NCBI GenBank assembly: GCA_004367505.1 | Contig: SFCB01000141.1 | Location: 1-39,560 of the forward strand | Reading direction: 5' to 3' | Length of the DNA: 39,560 nt | Source of the DNA: Chloroflexi bacterium OHK40 | Lineage (GTDB): Bacteria > Chloroflexota > Chloroflexia > Chloroflexales > Chloroflexaceae | In this document: positions 32,681 to 39,560 of the stretch, piece by piece | Numbering within the stretch: the first letter of the stretch is position 1 | Layout: each line of letters opens with the position of its first letter | Notes under the pieces: generated by a model | Told to the model about the DNA's origin: nothing | Seen by the model: the letters and a program-made list of their open reading frames with translations, nothing else | The model's database searches: none | Position numbers and translations under genes: made by a program

Positions 32681-32701
32681 AACCGATTGCGTAACCGATT
32701 G
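32681..32701 (-). promoter_or_regulatory. Tandem AACCGATTG elements, candidate LacI operators
   Basis: AACCGATTG occurs at 32681-32689 and again at 32693-32701, a 12-base period. Each contains AACCGATT, a near-palindrome with the central CG typical of LacI-family operators. They lie 19-39 bases upstream of lacI and just downstream of a possible -10 (TACACT on the minus strand, 32711-32716), so LacI autocontrol is suggested. Confidence 0.45.
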
Positions 32702-32799
32702 AATGTCCGTAGTGTAGGCAGCATCAGCGCGCGGGGTTATCGGGAAAAAGTTGGTGATCCGGGGGGCAGCGCGCGGTGGCGTTTGTGCGGTGGAAGCAC

Positions 32800-32813
32800 A
32801 AATGTTAGACACG
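32800..32813 (+). repeat. 14-base motif AAATGTTAGACACG, left copy
   Basis: An exact 14-base match, in inverted orientation, to 36557-36570; together they flank the LuxR-type gene. This copy is 84 bases past the regulator's stop and 138 bases upstream of lacI. The core TGTTAGACA has TGT-N3-ACA symmetry. Confidence 0.6.
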
Positions 32814-32896
32814 AAGCGAATGAACGGACATGGGCGAGCACAGCGCAGGCACGCGCTGCATCGCCGTTCTTCGCTTCCTGGTGCTCGGTTCGTGCC

Positions 32897-35800
32897 CTAC
32901 AGCTGCCGATCGATGGCATAGCGCATCGCCGCCGTACGGGAGTGAACGCCGAGCTTGTCATAGATCGTGCTGAGGTAGGTCTTGACCGTGGCAACGCTGA
33001 TCACCAGCCGTTCGGCGATCTGGCTATTGGTCAGGCCCGCACTGATCAGGCGGAGCACCTCGAGTTCACGGCGCGTGAGCATAGCCGGACGGTCGGCTGG
33101 CATACGTCCAGCCGGGATGGCGCCAGACTCTGGAGCGGAGGGAAGCTGGAGGGCCGCCTCAGGGGAGAGCCGCGCACCTTCATGCCAGATTGTCAGAGCG
33201 TGCTGGGCGCCGAGGGCAGCGCGAGCGGCGGCCTGGAGCCGCGCGCGATCCGGCGAGGGCACGGGAATGCACGGCAACCGGGCCGCTTCGACCTGCGCTT
33301 CGGCGGCGCTCCAGAGCCGCATCGCCCGGACAAACGCCTGCCGGCGTGCCGCGCTGTCGGCCAGGCCCGCGAGGCAGTCGGCGATCAACCCTTCCTCACC
33401 GAGCGCCCGGGCCAACTGGAAACACCGCTGCGCCAGATCCATGAGCGCCTGCTCATCGCCGCGCGCCAACGCCAGCTGGGCCTGCATCGCATAGACCCGC
33501 GCAATCCGGTAGTGATCGCTCAGATCGCCGAAGTGCTGCAATGCCTCGCTGAGCAGGCCCCGGGCGCGCTGGTACTCACCCTCGATCACGGCGATCTCAC
33601 TCAGATTGACCAGTGCGCCCCCGATAATATTGACTTCACCGGCCATACGCGCCATCGCCAGGCCCTCTTCGACCCGGGCCCGCGCAGTCGCGAGATTGCC
33701 CTGACGCAGCGCGATTACGCCGAGTTGCAGCAGCGCGCTGGAAACTCCGTGATAGTTCTTGAGCGAGCGCTCGATCTCCAGGCGCTCACCCTCATAGGCC
33801 TGCGCCGCATCGTAATCGCCCGCAGCGGCAGCAACGATCGACAGACTCACCAGCGACCAGCCAACTTCATACAGATTGCCGGCCTTCCGCCGCAGCGCCA
33901 GGCTTTCCAGGTGCATCGCCCGCGCACCATCGAGGCTGCTCGGTTGGCGTGCAACCTGGTTCAGCCCGCTGAAGGGTACCAGGCTCCCTTTCCGCGCGCC
34001 AAGCGCGCGCTGGAACTCGATCCAGCCCAGGGTCTGGAGCGCCCAGGCCAGGCCGGAGGCGTCCTGCAGGGCGCGGTAGCACGCCAATCCTTCATGCGCC
34101 TTCAGCGCCGCATTCTGAAGCTCGCCGCCGAGCATGGTCATCGTCCAGCCGATACTGGTGAGTGCCGCCGCATACGCCACCGGATCACCCAGGGAGTGTA
34201 CGATGGCCAAATGCTCTTCCTGATAGGCCAGGGCGCCCTCGCGATCGTAGAGCGCCCGGGCAAGGTGCCCGGCAGCCCGCAGGGCGCGCGCCCGCGTGGC
34301 CAGGCTCATCGACTCACCCCTGGCGAGGGCGTCGGCCAGCCATGCACGCCCCTCACGACGATGGGGGCGCACATCCCAGAAGACCTGCAGCGCGGCAGCC
34401 AGCCGCGCCGCGTCGTCGGGGCCACCCTCGGCCAGCAGCCAGCGCAGCGCAAGGCGCATGTTCGGCAGCTCAGAGTCGAGCCGGTCGAGGGCAGCATGGG
34501 GCGCCCCGCTCTGGAGCACTGGCTCCAGCGACTCCGCCAGGCGCAGGAAGTAGGCCGCATGGCGCGCGCGAACGGCACCCTCCTGACCACTCGCCTGGAG
34601 GCGATCGAGCGCATACTCGTTAATCAGTTCCAGCATCACGAAGCGCAACTCGCCGGCCTCGTCGCCGCCAGAGCCGAGCAGACTCTGGTCGATCAGCGCG
34701 TCCAGGGCATCGATCAGCGCCTCCTCCGGCATACCACAGACGGCCTGCGCGGCCGCGAGGGTGAAACCACCGGCAAAGACCGCCAGTTGATTGAAGACGC
34801 CCTGGAGCGCCGGCGTTAAGAGTTGGTAGCTCCAGTCCAGCGTATCGCGAATGGTCTGCTGGCGAGCGGGGAGGTCGCGCGCACCTCCGGTGAGCAGCGT
34901 GAGCCGCCGCGCCAGCCGGCTCAAGAGGACATCCGGCGGAAAATGGCGGCTGCGGGCCGCCGCGAGTTCAATAGCCAGCGGCAGCCCATCGAGCCGCCGG
35001 CAAATCTCCGCCACGAGCGCCAGCGTCTCGGAGGTAGGCTGCAACCCCGGGCGTACCGCCTGCGCTCGCTGGAGAAAGAGAGCGACCGCGCCACAGGCCG
35101 TGAGCTGTTCATCAGATAAGGCAGCGCCGGCCTCGGGGAGCTCCAGCGGAGCGAGCGCATACTCGTGCTCGCCGGTGAGCCGCAGCGCCGCCCTGCTCGT
35201 GACGAGGAGCGCGAGCCGGGGCGCGCTGGCCAGGAGCCCGGCGAGAGCGGCGGCGGCCGGTAGCACCTGCTCGAAGTTGTCGAGAACCAGGAGCATGTGC
35301 TTCGGAGCCAGGTAGGCCTTCAGGCCGTCCTCGAGCGCTGGCTGTCGATTCTCAACCACCCCGAGGGTTCTGGCAATGGTCGGGAGAACCAGGCCAGGAT
35401 CGCGGATGGCGCTCAACTCAACTAGAAAGACGCCATCGGCAAAGGTGGCACACAGCTCACTCGCAACGGCGAGGGCAAGGCGGGTCTTCCCGACACCGCC
35501 AGGCCCGGTGAGCGTGAGGAGCCGTGTGGCATCGGAGCTGAGCGCAGCACACATGGCGGCGAGATCGTGCTCACGCCCGATCAGCGGCATCGTCGGGGCG
35601 GGCAGATTATGCGGGCGACGGGCGGGCAGCCGGAGCGGCAGATCTGGAGCGGGGAGATCCGCCGCCACCAGCTGATAGAGGTACTCGGGTTGAGATAGCG
35701 CGCCGACACAGTAGGCGCCGAGCGCCCGCAGGCTGAGCCCACCCGGCAGATGGATGGCGATCAGCGCCCGGGTGATCTGGGAGAGGACGATCTGCCCCGG

Positions 35801-36505
35801 ATGGACACTCGCCAGCAGCTGGAGCCCCCACTGCACGGGCTGGCTGGCATGGATATCGACGTGCTCGGTGAGCACACCGGTATGGATGACCACGCACGGA
35901 AGCGGTGGCCCGCCATGGCCGGGCGCGGCGGCGCACAACAAGCGCAGCATCGTCAACGCCGCGCCAACCGCATCAAGCGCGTTGCCGAAGACCCCGCCGA
36001 TGATCGGCGAGGCGCTCGCGAATGGTTGGCCTCCGGCAGCCGCCAGCGACTCGGCGAGGATCCGCGCGCGACGTTCGGAGTCGGCGGCGCACGGCGCGGT
36101 TGGGCCAGCCGGCGCTTCGCGATCGCACACGAGGAGGAACGTCAAGGTTCCCGAAGCGCCGCGCTGGGCGCCTGGTAGCCCGGCCACGGGCCGCTGGGAA
36201 TCGCCCGGCAAGACACCGAGGGCCACCGCGACCTGTTGCAGGCGTTCGAGCGAGAGCTCGGCGCTCCGGCCGAGGTAGACACTCACCAGCTTCTGCCCAC
36301 GCCTGCGATAGGCGCGCCAGTAGCCATCGGCACGCCCCCGCCGCTCCTTGCGCGCCGTATAGCGCCCGCCTGCACCGGCAACCGCAAACGACGTGGCTTC
36401 CGTAAGCCACGCATACCACAACGGGGTACCGACGATCATTGGCTGTCCGTTTCGCTCACAGCCAACGAGCCGATCCCCCTCCACCACTGGAGTTGTTCGC
36501 GCCAT
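32897..36505 (-). CDS. LuxR-family STAND regulator with degenerate cyclase-like domain
   Basis: Large signal-integrating transcription regulator, 1202 residues. In order: an N-terminal domain (about 25-95) with YTARKERRGRADGYW and VYLGR, seen in many Chloroflexota LuxR proteins; a class III nucleotidyl-cyclase-like domain (about 118-285; LTFLLVCDRE, VVIHTG, LRALGAY and PEYLYQL); an STAND/NB-ARC ATPase with Walker A GPGGVGKT (334-341), Walker B MLLVLDNFEQ and LLVTSRAAL; TPR-like helices (about 690-1080); and a C-terminal LuxR HTH (LTRRELEVLRLISAGLTNSQ, then VATVKTYLSTIYDKLGVHSR). The cyclase domain lacks the metal-binding aspartates, so it should sense rather than catalyse. A TTGAAA-17-TACAGT promoter lies upstream. 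Target genes are unknown; lacI and the putative nuclease gene are neighbours. Confidence 0.93.
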   Translation of the reverse strand: MARTTPVVEGDRLVGCERNGQPMIVGTPLWYAWLTEATSFAVAGAGGRYTARKERRGRADGYWRAYRRRGQKLVSVYLGRSAELSLERLQQVAVALGVLPGDSQRPVAGLPGAQRGASGTLTFLLVCDREAPAGPTAPCAADSERRARILAESLAAAGGQPFASASPIIGGVFGNALDAVGAALTMLRLLCAAAPGHGGPPLPCVVIHTGVLTEHVDIHASQPVQWGLQLLASVHPGQIVLSQITRALIAIHLPGGLSLRALGAYCVGALSQPEYLYQLVAADLPAPDLPLRLPARRPHNLPAPTMPLIGREHDLAAMCAALSSDATRLLTLTGPGGVGKTRLALAVASELCATFADGVFLVELSAIRDPGLVLPTIARTLGVVENRQPALEDGLKAYLAPKHMLLVLDNFEQVLPAAAALAGLLASAPRLALLVTSRAALRLTGEHEYALAPLELPEAGAALSDEQLTACGAVALFLQRAQAVRPGLQPTSETLALVAEICRRLDGLPLAIELAAARSRHFPPDVLLSRLARRLTLLTGGARDLPARQQTIRDTLDWSYQLLTPALQGVFNQLAVFAGGFTLAAAQAVCGMPEEALIDALDALIDQSLLGSGGDEAGELRFVMLELINEYALDRLQASGQEGAVRARHAAYFLRLAESLEPVLQSGAPHAALDRLDSELPNMRLALRWLLAEGGPDDAARLAAALQVFWDVRPHRREGRAWLADALARGESMSLATRARALRAAGHLARALYDREGALAYQEEHLAIVHSLGDPVAYAAALTSIGWTMTMLGGELQNAALKAHEGLACYRALQDASGLAWALQTLGWIEFQRALGARKGSLVPFSGLNQVARQPSSLDGARAMHLESLALRRKAGNLYEVGWSLVSLSIVAAAAGDYDAAQAYEGERLEIERSLKNYHGVSSALLQLGVIALRQGNLATARARVEEGLAMARMAGEVNIIGGALVNLSEIAVIEGEYQRARGLLSEALQHFGDLSDHYRIARVYAMQAQLALARGDEQALMDLAQRCFQLARALGEEGLIADCLAGLADSAARRQAFVRAMRLWSAAEAQVEAARLPCIPVPSPDRARLQAAARAALGAQHALTIWHEGARLSPEAALQLPSAPESGAIPAGRMPADRPAMLTRRELEVLRLISAGLTNSQIAERLVISVATVKTYLSTIYDKLGVHSRTAAMRYAIDRQL

Positions 36506-36544
36506 TGCACGCTACCCGGTCGAGCCGGCAGATCCTTCCCCCCT

Positions 36545-36573
36545 ACTGTATCGCAGCGTGTCTAACATTTCAA
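36545..36573 (-). promoter_or_regulatory. Sigma70-type promoter for the LuxR/STAND gene
   Basis: On the minus strand TTGAAA (36568-36573), a 17-base spacer and TACAGT (36545-36550). The 14-base motif at 36557-36570 fills most of the spacer and reaches into the -35 box, placing it where a regulator would act. The predicted start is about 33 bases upstream of the ATG. Confidence 0.55.
36557..36570 (-). repeat. 14-base motif AAATGTTAGACACG, right copy in LuxR promoter
   Basis: Exact reverse complement of the copy at 32800-32813. It lies between the -35 and -10 boxes of the LuxR-gene promoter, so an operator function, perhaps autoregulation, is more likely than a transposon end; no transposase is nearby. 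Confidence 0.6.
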
Positions 36574-36650
36574 GAGCAATCGTGGGCTGGAGCGGCCCGC
36601 ACCACTCTGGATGAGCCCCTCGGTGGCGCAGCCGGCATCACCCCGCGCCG

Positions 36651-36667
36651 TGGCGCCAGTGGCGCCA
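36651..36667 (-). terminator. Hairpin after the nuclease-like gene
   Basis: TGGCGCC (36651-36657) and GGCGCCA (36661-36667) form a 7-bp, all but one G-C, stem with a 3-base loop, 23 bases past the stop of the nuclease-like gene on the minus strand. A T-tract is absent, so termination is only probable. Confidence 0.45.
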
Positions 36668-36689
36668 GGGGGCGGTTCACCCGTGCGCG

Positions 36690-39083
36690 CTACGACACGG
36701 GCCAGGCGAGCAGGAGCGCGTTTAAGACACCAACGCGGAGCGGCCCGGCATTGCACACGTGGCGGAAGATGTAGCGGTACTGATCGCGCGGCACAGGCGT
36801 GGTGTGGGCGGCTCTGTTCCGCACCTTCACCACCGGGTCAAGCTGCTCGACAAAGTGGTCAAGGTCCACGGTGAACGCCGGGTCCTCGGGGTCAACCGCG
36901 CCATTCCAGACGCTCAGCACATGGTTCCGGATCGTCGCCCAGAGCGCGGGGTTCTTACTGCGCACACCAGCCAGTGAGCCCAGCGTGGGCTTGCCGAACG
37001 GGAAGTCGCTTGCGCTCACGCCGGGGATCGCCAGGATGCGCCGCTGGAGCTCGCGCTCAAGGGCCCGCGCGACGTGGATGATCGGCGCGGAGTAGTCCGG
37101 CGCGTTCACCGCATCGAGCTGGTCGCGCAGGTAGATCGCCAGGGCGAGCGACTCGCGCTCGGCTACGCCGAGGATCGTCAGCGTCCGGTCAAACCCGACG
37201 TCGCCGAGCTGCTTGTCATACGCGCTGAGGTTTTTGAGCGCCCCGGTGATGCGGGCAAACTGGCGGGTCAGGGCTTCGATCTGGCGGGCGACGGCGTCGA
37301 TCGATTCCTCCTCATCCAGGCTGTCCGGGTCGCGCGGGTCGAACAGCTGCTGGAGCTCTTTGAGCAACTCGTCTACGCTGCGTGGCGGACGCATCGGTGG
37401 CGCTGCCCCCGCCTGCCCGATGATATGGCACAGGCGGCCATCGCGACAACAGTGCTCGGCGCGGCTCACCAGGTCGACGCGCCAGGGGCCGATGTGCGGT
37501 TTCGGGCAAACCAGCAGGTCGTCCGGGGCGAGGGTGTCGCCGTACCGCCCCATCAGCGCCCCGCGCTCGGCCAGACTCAAGGTGTCGAGGAATACGCCCT
37601 GGCAGCGCGGGATACGCGGCATGCGGAGCCGAGCGTGCGCGCTATCTAGCAGCCCGGTAAGCGTCACCCGTAGCCCCTGGAGGCCGGTGTCCGGGCAGAG
37701 TGGCTGCACCACGACCTGCTGGTCCGGCACGATCGTCTGGTCACGGTCGGCAGGGCCGAGCCGGTAGCTCCCATCGCCTGTTGTAGCTGCCCCGGCGCCA
37801 GCCAGGAACGCGAAGAGCAATGTCCCGTGTCCCTCACCGAGCAGGGCGAGGTCGGCAATCATGCGCTTGATCGGCGACGAGGGCGCGTTCGGGCTTTCCC
37901 GCTCGCGGTAGTACTTCGCGTCCCACACGACGCCGGGCTCGCGCCAGAACAGCTCCGTGCCGTGCTCTACCCGCGCCGGTGGCGGGTCAACTCGCCAGAG
38001 GTAGAAGTCGGGGCGCACGCCCGGCACCGCGTACTTCTTGAGCGGCTGGGCACCCCAGCGCGCTGGCGGGAACGGTACACCCTGGTCGTGGCGGAGCTCG
38101 TAGGTTCGCTCGTCGTTGCCAAGGCCCCAGCGGAAGCGCAAGGCCATCTGACCCTGCCGGGGGTTGATGTGCTCCAGACAACCCCGCTCGCGCAGCAGGT
38201 CGGCGAGCTCAAAGAAGATCCAGATCTGGTAGAGGTAGTTATCGCGCTCGGGGTCGGCCCCCAGGACATCGTCGGCGGATGCCTGGTTGCGTTGCAGGAG
38301 CCGGAGGGCGCGCAGCCTCGCTCGCCAGGCGAGGAGATCTTCGTAGGCGCTGTTGCCGCCGGGGATGAGCCGCTCCTGGACGCGGTGCTCCAGCCCCTCG
38401 GGGCCGCCCTGGGCGCCGTCGAGGATCTGCTGCGCCGCGCCCCTGATACCCGCGAACTGGGGAAAGGCCAGCTCGCGCTCACAGCGCTCGATGAGCTCAT
38501 TGAGGGGGTGGCGCAGGGCCGCGCTGCCGGCAATGAGCTGCTCGTCCCAGAGCAGCCGCTCCGCCTCTGCCCGGAACCCCAGGAGCGTCACCACGGCGAG
38601 CAGGTTCTCGGGGGTGGCGAAGTCGCGCCGGCGCTGGCGGGTGTGGAGCAGCAGCGGCGCCTCGCCGGGGCGCTCGGCCCAGGCCGCGTCGATGCTGCGG
38701 CTCCAGTCGATCCGGCCCCGCGCGGGGGGCTCCTCGACGATCACGGAGCGTGGCGACTCGAAGCTCAGCCGCCGCACGATTCGCGGCAGGATATCCTCGA
38801 ACAGCTCGTCGCGCAGCACGAAGACCGCGCCCAGGTCGCGGTAGCGCTGCAACGCGGCATCCATCCGCTCGGCGGTGTAGCTCGCCCTGGCACCGATGTG
38901 CCGTCCGAAGCCGGCCTCGTCGTAGCGCAACAGCAAGGCCACCAGTCGTGCCTGCATCGCGCCGAACGCATCGCGTTCGAGGGCGGAGGGAGGAGGGCTG
39001 AAGGCGGAACGCTCAGGGCTGAGGGCGGAACGCTCAGGGCTGAGAGCTGAGGGCTGAAGGCTGATGTTGTTCCTCCTTCTCAT
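36690..39083 (-). CDS. PD-(D/E)XK nuclease-like protein with C-terminal RNxxxH (HEPN-like) region
   Basis: Large protein, 797 residues from the ATG at 39083, resembling DUF2357/McrC-type restriction proteins. Positions here are from the alternative GTG at 39089. GRIDWSRSI (125-133) and the RRRDFATPENLLAVVTLL block are typical of that group. The nuclease core shows RPDFYLW (Asp361) and VVWDAKYYRE (Asp390-Ala-Lys392), the PD...DxK pattern. A Cys/His-rich stretch (CPKPH, HCCRDGRLCH; 528-555) may bind zinc. The C-terminal helical region ends with KVRNRAAHTTPV, an Rx4H motif as in HEPN ribonucleases. The first 44 residues are encoded by minisatellite DNA (LSPERSALSPERSA), so the ancestral start may be the ATG at 38957. 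A defence role is inferred. It could be a single-component restriction or abortive-infection enzyme; no McrB-like GTPase is seen. Confidence 0.75.
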   Translation of the reverse strand: MRRRNNISLQPSALSPERSALSPERSAFSPPPSALERDAFGAMQARLVALLLRYDEAGFGRHIGARASYTAERMDAALQRYRDLGAVFVLRDELFEDILPRIVRRLSFESPRSVIVEEPPARGRIDWSRSIDAAWAERPGEAPLLLHTRQRRRDFATPENLLAVVTLLGFRAEAERLLWDEQLIAGSAALRHPLNELIERCERELAFPQFAGIRGAAQQILDGAQGGPEGLEHRVQERLIPGGNSAYEDLLAWRARLRALRLLQRNQASADDVLGADPERDNYLYQIWIFFELADLLRERGCLEHINPRQGQMALRFRWGLGNDERTYELRHDQGVPFPPARWGAQPLKKYAVPGVRPDFYLWRVDPPPARVEHGTELFWREPGVVWDAKYYRERESPNAPSSPIKRMIADLALLGEGHGTLLFAFLAGAGAATTGDGSYRLGPADRDQTIVPDQQVVVQPLCPDTGLQGLRVTLTGLLDSAHARLRMPRIPRCQGVFLDTLSLAERGALMGRYGDTLAPDDLLVCPKPHIGPWRVDLVSRAEHCCRDGRLCHIIGQAGAAPPMRPPRSVDELLKELQQLFDPRDPDSLDEEESIDAVARQIEALTRQFARITGALKNLSAYDKQLGDVGFDRTLTILGVAERESLALAIYLRDQLDAVNAPDYSAPIIHVARALERELQRRILAIPGVSASDFPFGKPTLGSLAGVRSKNPALWATIRNHVLSVWNGAVDPEDPAFTVDLDHFVEQLDPVVKVRNRAAHTTPVPRDQYRYIFRHVCNAGPLRVGVLNALLLAWPVS
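38980..39060. repeat. Minisatellite block 1, inside the 5' end of the nuclease-like gene
   Basis: Degenerate tandem repeats built from GGGCTGAGGGCGGA and ACGCTC, with a 21-base period for at least two units, then shorter CTGAGAGCTGAGGGCTGAAG-type units. Read on the minus strand it encodes the repetitive N-terminus of the nuclease-like protein. The same repeat family recurs at 39122-39162. Confidence 0.8.
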
Positions 39084-39121
39084 CACCACTACTCAATGCC
39101 TTTGCGCCGGAGCTTCCGAAC
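39059..39121 (-). repeat. 63-base duplication of the S23 gene's 3' end (copy A)
   Basis: Matches 39163-39225 (copy B) at 60 of 63 positions, 104 bases away in the same orientation. It holds the last codons and stop of a four-helix-bundle gene plus the region beyond, including AGAAGGAGG. Copy B is the real end of the intact gene; copy A is a fragment bounded by minisatellite on both sides. Confidence 0.85.
39089..39121 (-). pseudogene. Truncated 3' tail of a four-helix-bundle (S23/IVP) gene
   Basis: On the minus strand these bases read VRKLRRKGIE then TAG, against VRKLRRKGLA then TAG at the end of the intact gene. Upstream of the valine codon the sequence turns into minisatellite, so only the last ten codons survive. 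The stop lies just before the first possible start of the nuclease-like gene. Confidence 0.7.
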
Positions 39122-39162
39122 GCTGAGGGCGGAACGCTGAGGGCTGAGGGCGGAGGGCGGAG
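39122..39162. repeat. Minisatellite block 2, between duplicated S23 tails
   Basis: About 41 bases of the same repeat family as 38980-39060 (GCTGAGGGCGGAACGCTGAG, then GGCTGAGGGCGGAGGGCGG). It lies between the two 63-base duplicated segments. The direct-repeat units have no unique spacers, so it is not CRISPR. Confidence 0.75.
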
Positions 39163-39225
39163 GGCTGATGTTGTTCCTCCTTCTCATCGCCACTACGCAA
39201 GGCCTTTGCGCCGGAGCTTCCGAAC
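39163..39225 (-). repeat. 63-base duplicated segment (copy B), end of intact S23 gene
   Basis: Contains the last codons and TAG of the four-helix-bundle gene and about 30 bases beyond, with a strong Shine-Dalgarno-like AGAAGGAGG after the stop. Same as 39059-39121 except for three substitutions. Confidence 0.85.
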
Positions 39226-39555
39226 AGCCGAGGTGAACATCGCAATCAACTGGTTGGTTTCATCCAGGAGTGGGGCGAGGAGCGATTCGGCGACCAGACT
39301 GGCCTCGATCAAGAGCTCCAGCCAGTACGCGGTTTCGTCCAACTCTTGAATGCAAACATCAAACTTGGCAGCCATCTCGGCATTGCTTCGTCCACGGCTA
39401 CCTTCGCCGTAGTTGGCCCCGACTGAGGTGCCAGAGCGCAAGAGTTGCTGCCCGATGACCTGCGACTCCGGCTTCTTCGGTAGAGCGCCATAAAGCTTGA
39501 TGATCCGCAAGGCGTATGTCTTCGTCCGCTGCCTAAGAGGCGACTCTTGCTCCAT
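39193..39555 (-). CDS. Four-helix-bundle protein (S23 / rRNA intervening-sequence family)
   Basis: Small helical protein, 120 residues, complete, starting five bases from the window edge. Family motifs are RTKTYALRIIKLYGALPK, VIGQQLLRSGTSVGANYGEG, SNAEMAAKFDVCIQELDE and TAYWLELL. Members are encoded in rRNA intervening sequences, free-standing in many genomes, and in a relative (Avd) beside diversity-generating reverse transcriptases; no reverse transcriptase is in this window. The pentameric bundle binds nucleic acid in studied relatives. The C-terminus is basic (VRKLRRKGLA). Its end is duplicated at 39059-39121 and followed by minisatellite repeats. No Shine-Dalgarno can be judged because the window ends. 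Confidence 0.92.
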   Translation of the reverse strand: MEQESPLRQRTKTYALRIIKLYGALPKKPESQVIGQQLLRSGTSVGANYGEGSRGRSNAEMAAKFDVCIQELDETAYWLELLIEASLVAESLLAPLLDETNQLIAMFTSAVRKLRRKGLA

Positions 39556-39560
39556 AATCC

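Noticed and set aside
32147-34819. An 890-codon open frame on the plus strand
   Set aside because: It is antisense to the LacI and LuxR/STAND genes, lacks any recognisable domain and is explained by the codon bias of those genes.
32800-36570. The 14-base inverted motif considered as transposon terminal repeats
   Set aside because: No transposase or target duplication is seen, and the right copy sits exactly between -35 and -10 boxes, which favours an operator.
37827-39050. A 407-codon plus-strand frame over the nuclease-like gene
   Set aside because: It is antisense to a frame with PD-(D/E)XK and RNxxxH motifs, and its end runs through minisatellite. No motif of its own.
38980-39162. Repeats considered as a CRISPR array
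   Set aside because: Units are contiguous and variable with no unique spacers, and there are no cas genes.
39193-39555. S23/Avd-like protein as part of a diversity-generating retroelement
   Set aside because: No reverse transcriptase and no template/variable repeat pair with adenine-specific differences was seen; the 63-base duplicates differ at only three sites, not an A-directed pattern.

Overview
This is a GC-rich bacterial window, densely packed with catabolic genes. No rRNA or tRNA gene was recognised and no CRISPR array was seen. The best taxonomic clue is the 1202-residue LuxR-type regulator (32897-36505). Its order is a short ARKE/YLGR N-terminal domain, a decayed cyclase-like domain, an STAND ATPase, TPR-like repeats and a LuxR HTH, which is characteristic of Chloroflexota. 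The host is therefore inferred to be a heterotrophic Chloroflexota; this is not proven.

Layout. (1) 3-5443, plus: a peptide/nickel-type ABC importer (solute-binding protein cut by the window edge, two permeases), a DoeB-like zinc deacylase and a zinc alcohol dehydrogenase, with overlapping or closely spaced genes. (2) 5627-7645, minus: a FadR-type GntR regulator followed by a class III aminotransferase. (3) 7646-8081: a divergent control region with two sigma70-like promoters, two GTATAC-centred palindromes and the internally deleted remnant of a DppC permease. (4) 8082-17333, plus: a long gene train encoding a galactonate-dehydratase-like enolase, a ferritin-like protein, a ceramidase-like hydrolase, an SDR, a metallophosphoesterase, a dimethylformamidase-like protein, a creatininase-family amidohydrolase and a muconate-cycloisomerase-type enolase. 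(5) 17394-19338, minus: a second GntR regulator and a third enolase. It faces, across a 16-base perfect palindrome, two S15/CocE hydrolases (19483-23273, plus). (6) 23393-32662, minus: a LacI-controlled sugar operon with lacI, solute-binding protein, two permeases, sugar isomerase, Gfo/Idh oxidoreductase, VOC protein and a family 3 beta-glucosidase. (7) 32897-39555, minus: the LuxR/STAND regulator, a large PD-(D/E)XK-type protein with a C-terminal RNRAAH motif, and a four-helix-bundle (S23/IVP) gene set among minisatellite repeats and a partial duplication of its own 3' end.

How the genes work together. Regions 1-6 look like neighbouring scavenging modules, each pairing uptake or hydrolysis with a local regulator. 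Three enolase-superfamily dehydratases or isomerases of different subgroups, several hydrolases for esters and amides, and two importers suggest use of plant or algal sugar acids, glycosides and acylated or amidated compounds. No ATPase gene for either importer lies in the window. Region 7 is different in kind: a regulator, a putative nuclease and repeat-associated small genes, the most accessory-looking part.

The most notable signals are: the collapsed permease beneath an intact promoter and operator; the shared operator core in the divergent GntR region; the nuclease/HEPN-like fusion whose 5' end is written in minisatellite DNA; the duplicated S23 tail; and the DMFase/creatininase/enolase block as a possible undescribed amide-degrading route. 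All assignments come from reading motifs by eye; no database search was run.
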